Assembly (NCBI RefSeq): GCF_038811545.1
Contig: NZ_CP133319.1
Span: 2,943,516-3,007,515, forward strand
From: Rhodoligotrophos sp. CJ14
GTDB taxonomy: Bacteria > Pseudomonadota > Alphaproteobacteria > Rhizobiales > Im1
Length of the DNA stretch: 64,000 bases
Direction: 5' to 3'
A program made the translations under genes and the position numbers. Within the stretch, counting starts at the first letter, position 1; each line of letters starts with the position of its first letter. The notes below the pieces were generated by a model. It saw only the letters and a list, made by a program, of their open reading frames with translations, had not been told where the DNA came from and did not search any database. Below, one piece after another: positions 18,139 to 26,632 of this stretch.

Positions 18139-18954
18139 TCACGCGGCGTCAAACCGCGCGTCGCGCCACTCCAATGCGGCCTTCAAGCCCTGCTCTTTGC
18201 GGATACGGTTGAATTCGGCGCGCTCTGGGCCGCCAGTGGCCTCGATCAACACGTCAGTGTCGAGGGCGGCGAGCAGCGCCTGGCGCATGCCCATCATCTC
18301 AAAGCCGCGATGCATGGCCCGCCTGGTCAACTGCACGGATAGAGGGGCTGCCGCAGCCATATCGCGGGCCAGCGCAACCGCCTTTTCCAGCTCCTGCCCT
18401 TGCGGCACGACATGGTTGACGATGCCCATCTGCATGGCGCGCTCGGCATCGATCTGGTCATTGCCGGTCAGCAGCAGTTCTGCCGCGAATTTCGGGGTGG
18501 TCATCCAGGGAAGCAGCAAGGCCACGATGCCCGACCCGAAGCGCACCTCCGGCTCACCGAAACGGGTGCCTTGCGCGGCCACCGTCATATCGCAGGCCAG
18601 GGCCAGCTCGAACGCGCCGGCAAGGCAGAAACCATGCACTGCCGCGATCGATGGTTTCGGCGCATCCCAGAACTGCATGATGAAATCGAAGCTCTGCTGC
18701 AGGCGCTGCCGCCATTCCTCGTTCCCTTGCGTGTCCGCCTGCGCCGACTCCTTGAGATCGAAACCGGCCGAGAATGCACGCCCCTCACCGTGAAGTACCA
18801 CCACCGCCACCCGCGGATTTTCCATATGCTGAGTGAGCGCTTCCCGCATTTCCTGCTTCATCTGCTTGTTGATGGCGTTCAGCACCTGCGGGCGGTTCAG
18901 CTTGATGAAGCCGATATTGCCGTCCGTCCGCGTCTCGATCGTCTCGAAGCTCAT
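18139..18954 (-). CDS. Enoyl-CoA hydratase/isomerase family protein (operon B)
   Basis: A 271-residue crotonase with AFSAGFDLKES and GFCLAGAFELALACD as oxyanion-hole segments and both acidic positions (GEPEVRFG, AAELLLTG). Its ATG overlaps the stop of the acyl-CoA synthetase gene by 4 bases, so the two are translationally coupled: acid to CoA thioester, then hydration, isomerisation or elimination. It is the operon B counterpart of the two crotonases in operon A. Confidence 0.88.
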   Translation of the reverse strand: MSFETIETRTDGNIGFIKLNRPQVLNAINKQMKQEMREALTQHMENPRVAVVVLHGEGRAFSAGFDLKESAQADTQGNEEWRQRLQQSFDFIMQFWDAPKPSIAAVHGFCLAGAFELALACDMTVAAQGTRFGEPEVRFGSGIVALLLPWMTTPKFAAELLLTGNDQIDAERAMQMGIVNHVVPQGQELEKAVALARDMAAAAPLSVQLTRRAMHRGFEMMGMRQALLAALDTDVLIEATGGPERAEFNRIRKEQGLKAALEWRDARFDAA

Positions 18955-21119
18955 GCAACTGCCCTTTCAGCTTGGGATCCTTGCGAGGGGATGAACAGCG
19001 CATCGACAGCAACAGCGCCATCCGGCCCCGCCTTGATGGGGTTAAGGTCGATCTCGGAGAACAGCGCGCCATAGCTTGCGCAAAAGGTGGAGAACCGCGC
19101 GATCAGCTCACAGAGGGCTGCGAGATCGGCGGGCGGGCTGCCGCGAAAGCCGGTGAGCAGCGGATATCCCTTCAGCCGTTCGAGAAATTGTCGTGCGCCA
19201 TCGGGCGTGACCGGCGGGAGAAAGGTGACGGCATCGCTGAGCAATTCGGTCAGGATGCCTCCGAGGCCAAGGGTAACAGCCGGGCCGAATTGCGGATCAT
19301 AGGTCATGCCCAGAATGAGCTCTGTTCCACCCGCGATCTGCTTTTGAATTTCGACCAGAGGCCCGCAGCGCTGCCTGATCTGGTCGTAGGCTTCCGCCGC
19401 TGCACTGCTGCTCGCGATGTTGAGGAGGACCCCGCCATGCTCGGTCTTGTGCAGGATCGCAGGGTTCGCCGTCTTCATGACCACCGGAAAGCCCAAGTCT
19501 TCGGCAGCGGCCACAGCATTCTCGCGGGTCTCCACGAACCGGCTCGCCGCACGGGGCAGGTGGCAGCGATCCATGAGCTGGGCGGCGGTCCTGGCGGAAA
19601 GAGCACCCGGCCCGTCAGCGGCGATGAGTGCTGAAATCTCCTCGCGGGAGGGCAGATCCGCCGTCGGCTTTGCGACGCCGCGGGTCGCCGGATCCTTGCG
19701 CTGATGCCACGTGATCAGATGGGTCATGGCCGAAAGCGCGCTCGCCGTGCCAAGCAGCACCGGGATGCCCTTCGCGCGCAGATCCGCGGCGTGCTTGTGG
19801 CTCATCGCGCTTTCCACATGCCCGAACAGGAGCGCGGGCTTGGCGGTTGCGGCCGCGGCCTCGCTGATCGCGCGGGCGGCTTCGTCCGCATAGGCGCGGC
19901 CGGCAACCAGATTGGTGGCCAGCGCGACGATCCCGACCTCGGGATCATCGGCCAGCACCCGCAGGCAATCCTCGAGCAGGGTGCGGCCATCGCCATAGGA
20001 ATCGACCGGGTTGAGAGGGCTCATGCCGGGATCGAGCACCTGTGCCAACCGCTGCTCGGTCTCAGGCCTTACCTTGGCGAAAGGCGCGCCGACATCGGAG
20101 GCGATGTCCACGATCAGCTCCCGTTCCCCGCCGGAATCCGTCACGATGCCGATGCCCGCAGCGGAGGGCCTGCGGGGGGTGCTGAACAGTTCCAGCGTGT
20201 TAACGAACTCATCGACCGTGCGGACGCGGACGATATTGTGGCGTTCTAAGACCGCGCCATAGACCGCATCCGAGCCGCTGAGCGCTCCGCTATGGGCGAG
20301 GGCGAATTGGCGTCCCTGTTCGGAGCGACCGAGCTTCAACGCGATGATGGGGATGCCGCGGACATCGGCCCGCTCTGCCGCCGCGATGAAGCCTTCCGGA
20401 TCGCGCACGGTCTCCATGATGCAGCCGATGACGCGGGTCTCTGGCTGATCGAGGAGGAATTCCAGGTAATCGGCCATGGTGGTGGCGATCTCTTGGCCCG
20501 CGGAGATCGCGTAATTGAACACGAGCTGGCGCTGATTGCCGACAAGGCCGGACCAGGTGGAGCCGCTATGGGAGATGAGGCCGATCGTGCCCGGATGATC
20601 CGGAATGGGCGGGGGATTACCGGAGATCTTCAGGCCGTCGACAATATTGACGAAGCCCATGCAGTTATTGCCGCAGACGGCCATGCCGGCCGTACGAGCG
20701 ATGGCTGACAGGCGCTGGGTTGAGGACATCTCGCCAGGCGGGGCATAGCCGCGGCCGAACAGAGCAGCGGCGGGAATCCCGATTTCGGCCGCCTCTTCCA
20801 GGAGAGAGGGTGCCTGCTGATCTGCCACGGCGAAGGCAGCGAGGTCTGGCACCTCAGGCAAAGCATCGAGGCTCGGATAGCAGGTCAGCCCGTCCAGTTG
20901 CTCATAACGCGGATTGACCGGATAGACTGTGCCGGCATAGCGACCGCTGCGAATGGCTGAGAGCAGGCGCTTGCCGAAGGAGCCGTCGCGATCGGAGGCG
21001 CCGATCACCGCGATCGACCGGGGACGGAGAAGATGGCGCAGGCGTGCCACTCTCCCGGCCGGGGACGAGGCGGCTCCCTTCTCTTGCTGGTCGTCTGTCA
21101 TCGCCGGTCGGTCGTGCAT
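18951..21119 (-). CDS. ADP-forming acyl-CoA synthetase, fused alpha-beta form
   Basis: At 722 residues this is a one-chain NDP-forming acyl-CoA synthetase (acetate-CoA ligase, ADP-forming, family). The N-terminal CoA-binding domain begins LLRPRSIAVIGASDRDGSFG. The phosphohistidine region reads LAHSGALSGSDAVYGA. The C-terminal ATP-grasp part contains GFPVVMKTANPAILHKTEHG and FSEIDLNPIKAGPDG. GGGAG lies 5 bases before ATG 21119. It is the fused analogue of the split SucC/SucD-like pair in operon A. Substrate unknown. Confidence 0.9.
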   Translation of the reverse strand: MHDRPAMTDDQQEKGAASSPAGRVARLRHLLRPRSIAVIGASDRDGSFGKRLLSAIRSGRYAGTVYPVNPRYEQLDGLTCYPSLDALPEVPDLAAFAVADQQAPSLLEEAAEIGIPAAALFGRGYAPPGEMSSTQRLSAIARTAGMAVCGNNCMGFVNIVDGLKISGNPPPIPDHPGTIGLISHSGSTWSGLVGNQRQLVFNYAISAGQEIATTMADYLEFLLDQPETRVIGCIMETVRDPEGFIAAAERADVRGIPIIALKLGRSEQGRQFALAHSGALSGSDAVYGAVLERHNIVRVRTVDEFVNTLELFSTPRRPSAAGIGIVTDSGGERELIVDIASDVGAPFAKVRPETEQRLAQVLDPGMSPLNPVDSYGDGRTLLEDCLRVLADDPEVGIVALATNLVAGRAYADEAARAISEAAAATAKPALLFGHVESAMSHKHAADLRAKGIPVLLGTASALSAMTHLITWHQRKDPATRGVAKPTADLPSREEISALIAADGPGALSARTAAQLMDRCHLPRAASRFVETRENAVAAAEDLGFPVVMKTANPAILHKTEHGGVLLNIASSSAAAEAYDQIRQRCGPLVEIQKQIAGGTELILGMTYDPQFGPAVTLGLGGILTELLSDAVTFLPPVTPDGARQFLERLKGYPLLTGFRGSPPADLAALCELIARFSTFCASYGALFSEIDLNPIKAGPDGAVAVDALFIPSQGSQAERAVA

Positions 21120-21158
21120 TTTAGCTCCCAGTCCTTGCGAGTTGTCTGGCGGCTACGC

Positions 21159-22502
21159 TCACATCGTCGCGGGTTCCGTACGGTGGCTGGCCGCGGCTGC
21201 AGCGGGATAGGCGGGCTGTTTCCGGCTCGGGAAGCGATCCGGCCGGAAGGGTGAGATATCGATATGCGGTTCCTGACCGGTGAGGATGGCAGCGACCAGG
21301 CGCGCGGTGGTGGCGCTCGCGGTCAAGCCGGTGTGGCCGTGACCGAAAGCGAAGCAGACGCGCGGCTCCAAATGGGAGCGGCCGATCACCGGCAGGGTGT
21401 CAGGAAGGCTCGGCCGCGGTCCCATCCAGCGGGTCGGCTCAGCCGTGTTGAGATGATTGAACAGGCGTGGCGCTGCCCGCTCGATCGCCTCGGCCCGGGC
21501 AGGCGTTGCCGGCCTGTCCACCGCGCTGAATTCAGCGGTTCCAGCGATCCGCAAGCCCTGCTCCATGCTGGTGCCCACCATCTTGCGTTCGGCGAACATC
21601 ACCGCATGGTTGAGTGTAAGGCCGGGATTGGCGAAACTCACGTGGTAGCCGCGCTCGGCGGCCAGCGGAAATTCATGGCCGAGCGTGCGGCCCAGCACAG
21701 CCGACCAGGCCCCTGCGGCAACAACCGCCTGATCTACCTCAACCGGGCCCTGCTCGGTGAAGAGCACGACACCCTCCGCGGTGGGTTGGATCGAACGCAC
21801 CTCGCCGCGCAGAACTCTGCCCTGTCTTGCCATGAAGGCCGCAGCCAGGCTCTTCACCAATCTGCCAGGATTTCGAGCAATGGCATGCCCGCCGACGCGG
21901 ATGCCGCGAACGAAGATCGGCGCGAGGGCTGGTTCTGCCTCGCGCAGCTCGTCCGCATTCAGCGCCTCGAATTCGATGCCGAGGGCGCGGCGCATGAGCC
22001 ATCCCGCGCGGTCATCACGGTAGCCGGCTTCCGTTTCATACGCATAGAGATAGAGCGCGCGCTGCAGCACGTCCTCGCAAGCGGCTTCTCGCGCTTGGGC
22101 AAAGTGATCCTCCACCGCATCGCGGTGCAATGCCCGCAAGGCGCGTGAGGTGTTCTCCACATGGGCAGGCGTTGTGAACCCGACGGCCCTTGCCATCCAG
22201 CGGGTGGTCTGCGGCAGGTGACGCCAGTCGATTGCCAGTGGGCCGTCCTTTGATATGAGCCATTTCGGTGCCTTACGAATGGCACCGGGCATGATCAATG
22301 GCAGGCACGAGCTTGTTGCGATCACCCCAGCGTTGCCGTAGGAGCACGCTTCGCCGGGATCCAGCCGGTCGATAAGGGTGACCTGCATGCCGAGCCGCTG
22401 CAATGCGAATGCACATGAGACGCCGACAATCCCCGCTCCCACCACGGCGACCTTTTGCCCAGCAGCAGCCAACATTTGCGCATTGCTGAAAATGGCCCTC
22501 AC
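21159..22502 (-). CDS. DadA-like FAD-dependent amino acid/amine oxidoreductase (first gene of operon B)
   Basis: A 447-residue flavoprotein of the D-amino acid dehydrogenase/glycine oxidase family. The FAD site is VAVVGAGIVGVSCAFALQRL near residues 18-37, followed by TLIDRLDPGEACSYGNAG. The C-terminal GHGHTGLTASATTARLVAA is typical. It would oxidise a C-N bond (deamination or demethylation). The frame opens at GTG 22502; ATG 22475 is an alternative and neither has a well spaced ribosome site. It is divergent from the IclR gene, with the shared palindrome between them. Confidence 0.85.
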   Translation of the reverse strand: MRAIFSNAQMLAAAGQKVAVVGAGIVGVSCAFALQRLGMQVTLIDRLDPGEACSYGNAGVIATSSCLPLIMPGAIRKAPKWLISKDGPLAIDWRHLPQTTRWMARAVGFTTPAHVENTSRALRALHRDAVEDHFAQAREAACEDVLQRALYLYAYETEAGYRDDRAGWLMRRALGIEFEALNADELREAEPALAPIFVRGIRVGGHAIARNPGRLVKSLAAAFMARQGRVLRGEVRSIQPTAEGVVLFTEQGPVEVDQAVVAAGAWSAVLGRTLGHEFPLAAERGYHVSFANPGLTLNHAVMFAERKMVGTSMEQGLRIAGTAEFSAVDRPATPARAEAIERAAPRLFNHLNTAEPTRWMGPRPSLPDTLPVIGRSHLEPRVCFAFGHGHTGLTASATTARLVAAILTGQEPHIDISPFRPDRFPSRKQPAYPAAAAASHRTEPATM

Positions 22503-22506
22503 CCCT

Positions 22507-22521
22507 TATTGATATGTAATA
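22507..22521. promoter_or_regulatory. Inverted repeat TATTG-N5-TAATA, proposed IclR operator
   Basis: TATTGATATGTAATA lies in the 98-base divergent region between the operon B start and the IclR gene. The neighbourhood 22505-22524, read on the - strand, matches 12947-12966 at 17 of 20 bases (GAATTATT--ATATCAATA). Dyad arms TATTG/TAATA differ by one base from perfect. Very close to the GTG at 22502, so binding would repress operon B. Confidence 0.5.
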
Positions 22522-22600
22522 ATTCTTATCAACTACGATCAGGCCGGATGTGGCGCCTGTCAAGTGCAAAACTGGAGCCGAACGACGTGAGGAAGATGTG

Positions 22601-23437
22601 ATGGCCGCTGGGAAGAACCAGACCAAACGAACCGCTCAAACTTCAGCGCCCCAGGTGTCCGTCGCCGAACCAGATCCCAGGCTGTTTGTCTCAGGCGTCG
22701 AGAAGGGCCTGCGGGTGCTGCGCGCCTTCTATAATGCGCCAAACCCGCTGAGCCTCACCGAAATCAACAAAGTGACCGGGCTTGGCGTCAGCGCCTGCCA
22801 GCGCTTCCTCTACACTTTGAAGACGCTCGGCTATATCCGCCAGGATGCGGCAACCAAGCGCTATTCGCTTTCAGCCAAGGTGCTCGACTTTGGATATGCT
22901 TATTTGCGCAACGATTACCTCGTCGAGCAATCTTTCCCTTATCTGCTCGATGCGCATAAGCGCACCAATGAAACCTTCAATCTCACCGAACTCGACGGAA
23001 CCGACGTCATCTATGTCTCACGCTTTCCAAGCCGCAATGTGATCAGCGTCGGGCTCGTTCTCGGATCACGGCTTCCGGCCTTTTGCACAGCGCCAGGGCG
23101 CGCCATGCTCGCCTTCATGCCACGCGAGCGGGCGCTGTCCATTATCGAGGGCGCTCCACGCGAAGCGCGCACACCCCATACGGTAACGGATCTCGACGCA
23201 ATTCTCGCCGATCTCGAGCTCACCCGCCAACGGGGCTATGCCTTCAGTGATCAACAGGCCTTCGTTGGCGATATCTCCATTGCAGCTCCGGTGCGCGATC
23301 ATAGGGGAGAGGTGGTCGCTGCGGTGAATGTCGCACTGCCCACGCCGAGATGGTCGATGGACCAGGCGCGCGAGGCTTTTGCACCCGTGGTGATGGAAAC
23401 CGCCCGGGCCATTTCCAAGGTGCTCGGCGGACTATAG
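22601..23437 (+). CDS. IclR-family transcriptional regulator
   Basis: A 278-residue regulator. The N-terminal winged helix-turn-helix reads LTEINKVTGLGVSACQRFLYTLKTLGYI after an unusual 28-residue Lys/Thr/Gln-rich lead. The C-terminal effector domain contains ELDGTDVIYVSRFPSRN and GYAFSDQQAFVGDISIAAPV, typical of IclR. ATG 22601 is chosen because GAGGAAG lies upstream; the frame opens at 22550. It is divergent from operon B and probably controls both operon A and B through the TATTG-N5 palindromes. The effector is likely the substrate of these operons. Confidence 0.92.
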   Translation: MAAGKNQTKRTAQTSAPQVSVAEPDPRLFVSGVEKGLRVLRAFYNAPNPLSLTEINKVTGLGVSACQRFLYTLKTLGYIRQDAATKRYSLSAKVLDFGYAYLRNDYLVEQSFPYLLDAHKRTNETFNLTELDGTDVIYVSRFPSRNVISVGLVLGSRLPAFCTAPGRAMLAFMPRERALSIIEGAPREARTPHTVTDLDAILADLELTRQRGYAFSDQQAFVGDISIAAPVRDHRGEVVAAVNVALPTPRWSMDQAREAFAPVVMETARAISKVLGGL

Positions 23438-23483
23438 CGGGTCGGCACCAAACAAAGTCACAGTTTTCTGGGATCCGTCGCTC

Positions 23484-23511
23484 ATCCACATCACTCGCGA
23501 GAATGGAGCGG
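23484..23511. repeat. 28-bp repeat shared with the tRNA-Gly attachment site flank
   Basis: This stretch matches 42630-42657 at 26 of 28 bases, including TCGCGAGAATGGAGCGG (17 identical). In the second copy the last bases are the CCA end of the tRNA-Gly fragment. Here only the last 8 bases of a tRNA-Gly 3' end could be present. It may be a scar of an old integration or a copied tRNA flank. Confidence 0.55.
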
Positions 23512-23520
23512 CCCGCGCGC

Positions 23521-23537
23521 CTGTCGACAGTAAACTT
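23521..23537. promoter_or_regulatory. Imperfect GntR-type operator before the GntR gene
   Basis: CTGTCGACAGTAAACTT resembles the left part of CTGTAGACAGTTTACAG found before the operons this regulator is thought to control. The right arm fits less well. A further GTCTAC half site is at 23563-23568. Both lie in the 82 bases before ATG 23603 and may serve autoregulation. Confidence 0.35.
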
Positions 23538-23602
23538 CCTGGATGATGCGCCTCTCATTTCTGTCTACAATGAGAGTCCAATCGATCTCGTTTGATAGGC
23601 TT

Positions 23603-24331
23603 ATGTCGGTAGAAACTGGTCCTGCGAAGCTTAGCGATCCGGTGCGCGCGCAATCGCTCGTCGAAGCCATCGTTGAGCGTCTCGAAGCTGCGATCGTGAG
23701 TGGGGAATTGTCGCCTGATACCCGTATCAGCGAACAGGGCTTGGCGCGGCAAATGGGGGTCAGTCGCGGCCCCTTGCGGGAGGCGATGCGCCGGTTGGAA
23801 GGGCGCAAGCTGATCGAGAGGACGCCAAACAAGGGCGCGCGCGTGACCGCCCTGTCGCCTGCCGACCTGGAAGCGCTATTGGTGGTGCGGGAGGCACTCG
23901 AGGGCATGGCTTGCCGATTGGCTGCTGAGCACATGTCCGATGCCGAGATTGCCGCACTTGAGGGCTTGCTCGAGAAGCACGGAGCCTTGGAGGACGTGAA
24001 GACTGGCACCGGCTACTATCAGGAATCGCCGGACTTCGACTTCCATTTCCGGATCATCAAAGCATCACGGAACGAGCGCCTGATCAGTATCCTGTGTGGT
24101 GACCTCTATCATCTCCTGCGCGTCTATCGGTACAAGTCCAGTCGGACGCGCGGTCGCGCCGGGCAGGCTTTAAAGGAGCATAAGAGGATTGTGGGCGCCC
24201 TTGCTGCCCGAGATCCGGACGCGGCGGAAGCTGCCATGCGCGAGCATCTGCGCAATGCCCGTACCTATGCCGCCGCCGGTCCGAATACGCAAGCCGCAGA
24301 GCCGAAGGCTAGGCGGCGACGGAGCCGATAA
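23603..24331 (+). CDS. GntR-family regulator with FCD effector domain
   Basis: A 242-residue regulator of the FadR/FCD group. The winged helix-turn-helix spans about residues 15-80 (ISEQGLARQMGVSRGPLREA, then RRLEGRKLIERTPNKGARV). The FCD domain follows with metal-binding type residues in DFDFHFRIIKAS and HLLRVYR, and ends KEHKRIVGALAARD. ATG 23603 is chosen since the earlier ATGs at 23543 and 23546 lie in the operator-bearing leader. Its 3' end overlaps the convergent hydrolase gene by 23 bases. It probably represses the units marked by the CTGTAGACAGTTTACAG palindromes. Confidence 0.92.
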   Translation: MSVETGPAKLSDPVRAQSLVEAIVERLEAAIVSGELSPDTRISEQGLARQMGVSRGPLREAMRRLEGRKLIERTPNKGARVTALSPADLEALLVVREALEGMACRLAAEHMSDAEIAALEGLLEKHGALEDVKTGTGYYQESPDFDFHFRIIKASRNERLISILCGDLYHLLRVYRYKSSRTRGRAGQALKEHKRIVGALAARDPDAAEAAMREHLRNARTYAAAGPNTQAAEPKARRRRSR

Positions 24332-24908
24332 ACTCCTTGGAAGATGAAATCGTCGCAAAAAGCGGCAGTGTGTTTTCGATCGCGAATCGGTGCCACTCCG
24401 GATTGGGTGCGGCGCAAATGTCCTCGAGCACGGTCATCGCAAAACCTGCATCATCGCCGGCTCGAGCGGTGCTTTCGACGACCAGGTTCGTCACGACACC
24501 GCCAATGGCAAGCCGCGTCTTGCCGTGACGCATCAGCCAGGTCATGAGCCCGGTGTTGAAGAACGGGTTCACGCATTGCTTGGTGAAAATCAATTCACCT
24601 GGCTGGGGTGCAATCGCCTCCGGGAACTCGGTCGCCCAGGTGCCCAGCACGCAAGCACCGTGCTCCTTCATCTTCTTCACCCGGGGCGCGACCGATAACG
24701 CATCAGCGTAATCAGCTCGGAAGCCAACCCGTATATAAGCGACCGTGATGCCCCTATCGCGAGCGGCCCCGATAACCGCCTGAGCCTTCTCGATCACTCC
24801 GCGATCCTGTACAACCTTGGCGAGGCCTCCGCCGCCCACCTTACCCTTGGGATCAACCATTTCGTTCTGCAGATCGAGAATGAGAAGCGCGGTTTGCTCG
24901 GCTGTCAT
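24309..24908 (-). CDS. Isochorismatase-family hydrolase lacking the usual cysteine
   Basis: A 199-residue member of the isochorismatase/nicotinamidase fold. The catalytic Asp is in LLILDLQNEM (Asp12) and the Lys in FTKQCVNPFF. The segment that normally holds the nucleophile (TNxCVES) reads TNLVVESTARAG, with Val in place of Cys. Isochorismatases proper also lack this Cys and hydrolyse vinyl ethers, so the amidase reaction is unlikely. ATG 24908 has AAGGA 8 bases upstream. It is the last gene of the four-gene operon that begins at 28117. Confidence 0.85.
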   Translation of the reverse strand: MTAEQTALLILDLQNEMVDPKGKVGGGGLAKVVQDRGVIEKAQAVIGAARDRGITVAYIRVGFRADYADALSVAPRVKKMKEHGACVLGTWATEFPEAIAPQPGELIFTKQCVNPFFNTGLMTWLMRHGKTRLAIGGVVTNLVVESTARAGDDAGFAMTVLEDICAAPNPEWHRFAIENTLPLFATISSSKEFIGSVAA

Positions 24909-24961
24909 GGAGTCGTCCTTGTCCGTTCCGTGATTGTAAGAGAATTGTCGACCGTGCCTGG

Positions 24962-25828
24962 TCAGGTCAGGCTCAGATACTTCGCCTCCATGGCCGACCA
25001 ACGGGACGTTCCGACGGCTTCCTCGCGTTCCGTGAAGGTGGCAAGCCGCGAGTCGATGCGCCGTGTATCGCCATCTGACTTGAGGATGGCCAGGACCTCC
25101 TTCGCGGCGGCGATGGCGGCTCTGTGCGTCTGTGATGGATAGATGCCGAGCCGGAAACCCATTGCCTCCAGTTCCGGTGCCGGGATCCCTGGCGTCTTGC
25201 CGCCCTCGAAAATATTCGCAACGGGCGGCGCCTTCACTTCGCGGGCGACCTGTGCCAGCTCCTCGCGTGATTGAGGGGCTTCCACGAAGCCGAGATCGGC
25301 GCCAGCCTCGATATAAAGGTTAACGCGGTCGATCGCCGACTGCAGACCCTCGACGGCGCGGGCGTCGCTGCGCGCGATGATCAGGAGATCGGGATCGCGG
25401 CGCGTATCGACAGCAGCCTTGATCTTGCCGACCATCTCTTCCCGACTGACCACCAGCTTACCTTCGTAATGGCCGCATTTCTTCGGCGCCACCTGGTCCT
25501 CAAGGTGAAAGGCGGCAACCCCCGATTTCTCAAACTCGCGGACGGTGCGCACGACGTTGATGGCATTGCCATAGCCGGTGTCGGCGTCTGCGATCACCGG
25601 GATCTCTACGGCCTCCACCGTGAGGTTCAACCAGCGCACGACCTCGGTCAGCGTGATGAGGCCCATATCCGGATAACCATTCGACCGTGCATAGCCACCG
25701 CCGGTGAGATAGACGGCGTCAAAACCGGCCAGCTGCACCAGTCGCGCGGTCAAGGTGTCATAGGCCCCTGGCGCTATTGTGTATTTGTTGCTCTGGAGCA
25801 GCTGCTTGAGCTTGGCTCGCGGCGTCAT
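24962..25828 (-). CDS. Isocitrate lyase/PEP mutase family enzyme (oxaloacetate decarboxylase or methylisocitrate-lyase-like)
   Basis: A 288-residue TIM-barrel enzyme with the family motifs DADTGYGNAINV (residues 81-92) and KKCGH (116-120), the latter with the active-site Cys of lyases. It would cleave or decarboxylate a 2-hydroxy or 2-oxo dicarboxylic acid. ATG 25828 is preferred over 25882 because AAGGAGA lies 9 bases before it. Neighbours are an SDR upstream and the isochorismatase-like gene 53 bases downstream. Confidence 0.88.
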   Translation of the reverse strand: MTPRAKLKQLLQSNKYTIAPGAYDTLTARLVQLAGFDAVYLTGGGYARSNGYPDMGLITLTEVVRWLNLTVEAVEIPVIADADTGYGNAINVVRTVREFEKSGVAAFHLEDQVAPKKCGHYEGKLVVSREEMVGKIKAAVDTRRDPDLLIIARSDARAVEGLQSAIDRVNLYIEAGADLGFVEAPQSREELAQVAREVKAPPVANIFEGGKTPGIPAPELEAMGFRLGIYPSQTHRAAIAAAKEVLAILKSDGDTRRIDSRLATFTEREEAVGTSRWSAMEAKYLSLT

Positions 25829-25859
25829 GGTCTTCTCTCCTTCTTTCGGGGTATCGGCG

Positions 25860-26630
25860 TCAGTCGCCCCACATGCCGCCATTCACATCGAGGATTTCGC
25901 CAGTGATGAAGCTTGCCTCTTCCGCGGCCAGAAACGCGATGGCGCGCGCGACATCGGCCCCGGTTCCCATGCGGCCGACGGGGATCATTTGCTTCAAACG
26001 GTCGGGCAAAGCGGCGGTCATGGCCGAAGCCACCGGGCCCGGGGCTACGGCGTTGACGGTGATCCCGTCCGCGGCCAGCTCCCGGGCGAGATAGATGGTA
26101 AGCGCATGCACACCCGCCTTGGAGATACCATAGGCAATATTGCCCGAGCGCTCTTGCTCCGTGCGGTCCATCCAGGGCCGCGCATTACCACCATTCTTGC
26201 CCAGCAATGAGCCGATGTTGATGATGCGCCCATAGCCTTGCCGCCGCATGGCAGGAATGACAGCCTGGCAACACAGGAATGTTCCCTTGAGATTGATGTC
26301 AATGACCCGGTCCCATTCCGCTTCTGCCAGTTGAGCAGCGGCGCCATGGGAGGTGATGCCGGCGACGTTGACCAGGATGTCGATCCGGCCGAATTCAGCC
26401 TCAACGCGAGACGCGAGCGTGCGGATCGAGGCGGAATCGGTTACGTCGGCTTCAATCTCAATCACCTGGCCGGCGTGAGTGGCGGCAAGAGCGGCCGCCT
26501 CGCTTGAGCCCGTCTGGTCGGCGAGGCAGACCCGGGCGCCACCGTCCAGCAGCGTTCTCGCGGTCGCCGATCCGATCGTACCAGATGCGCCTGTGATGAT
26601 GGCGGTGCGGCCACTGAACTCCATGGTCAT
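25860..26630 (-). CDS. Short-chain dehydrogenase/reductase (FabG-like)
   Basis: A 256-residue classical SDR with the cofactor motif TGASGTIGSATA near residues 13-24, NVAGITSHGA, catalytic Ser region INIGSLLGKNGG, and YGISKAG holding Tyr and Lys. The C-terminal FITGEILDVNGGMWGD is standard. It would oxidise a hydroxy intermediate or reduce a keto one with NAD(P). It begins 2 bases after the flavoprotein stop, so it shares that transcript. Confidence 0.9.
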   Translation of the reverse strand: MTMEFSGRTAIITGASGTIGSATARTLLDGGARVCLADQTGSSEAAALAATHAGQVIEIEADVTDSASIRTLASRVEAEFGRIDILVNVAGITSHGAAAQLAEAEWDRVIDINLKGTFLCCQAVIPAMRRQGYGRIINIGSLLGKNGGNARPWMDRTEQERSGNIAYGISKAGVHALTIYLARELAADGITVNAVAPGPVASAMTAALPDRLKQMIPVGRMGTGADVARAIAFLAAEEASFITGEILDVNGGMWGD

Positions 26631-26632
26631 GA

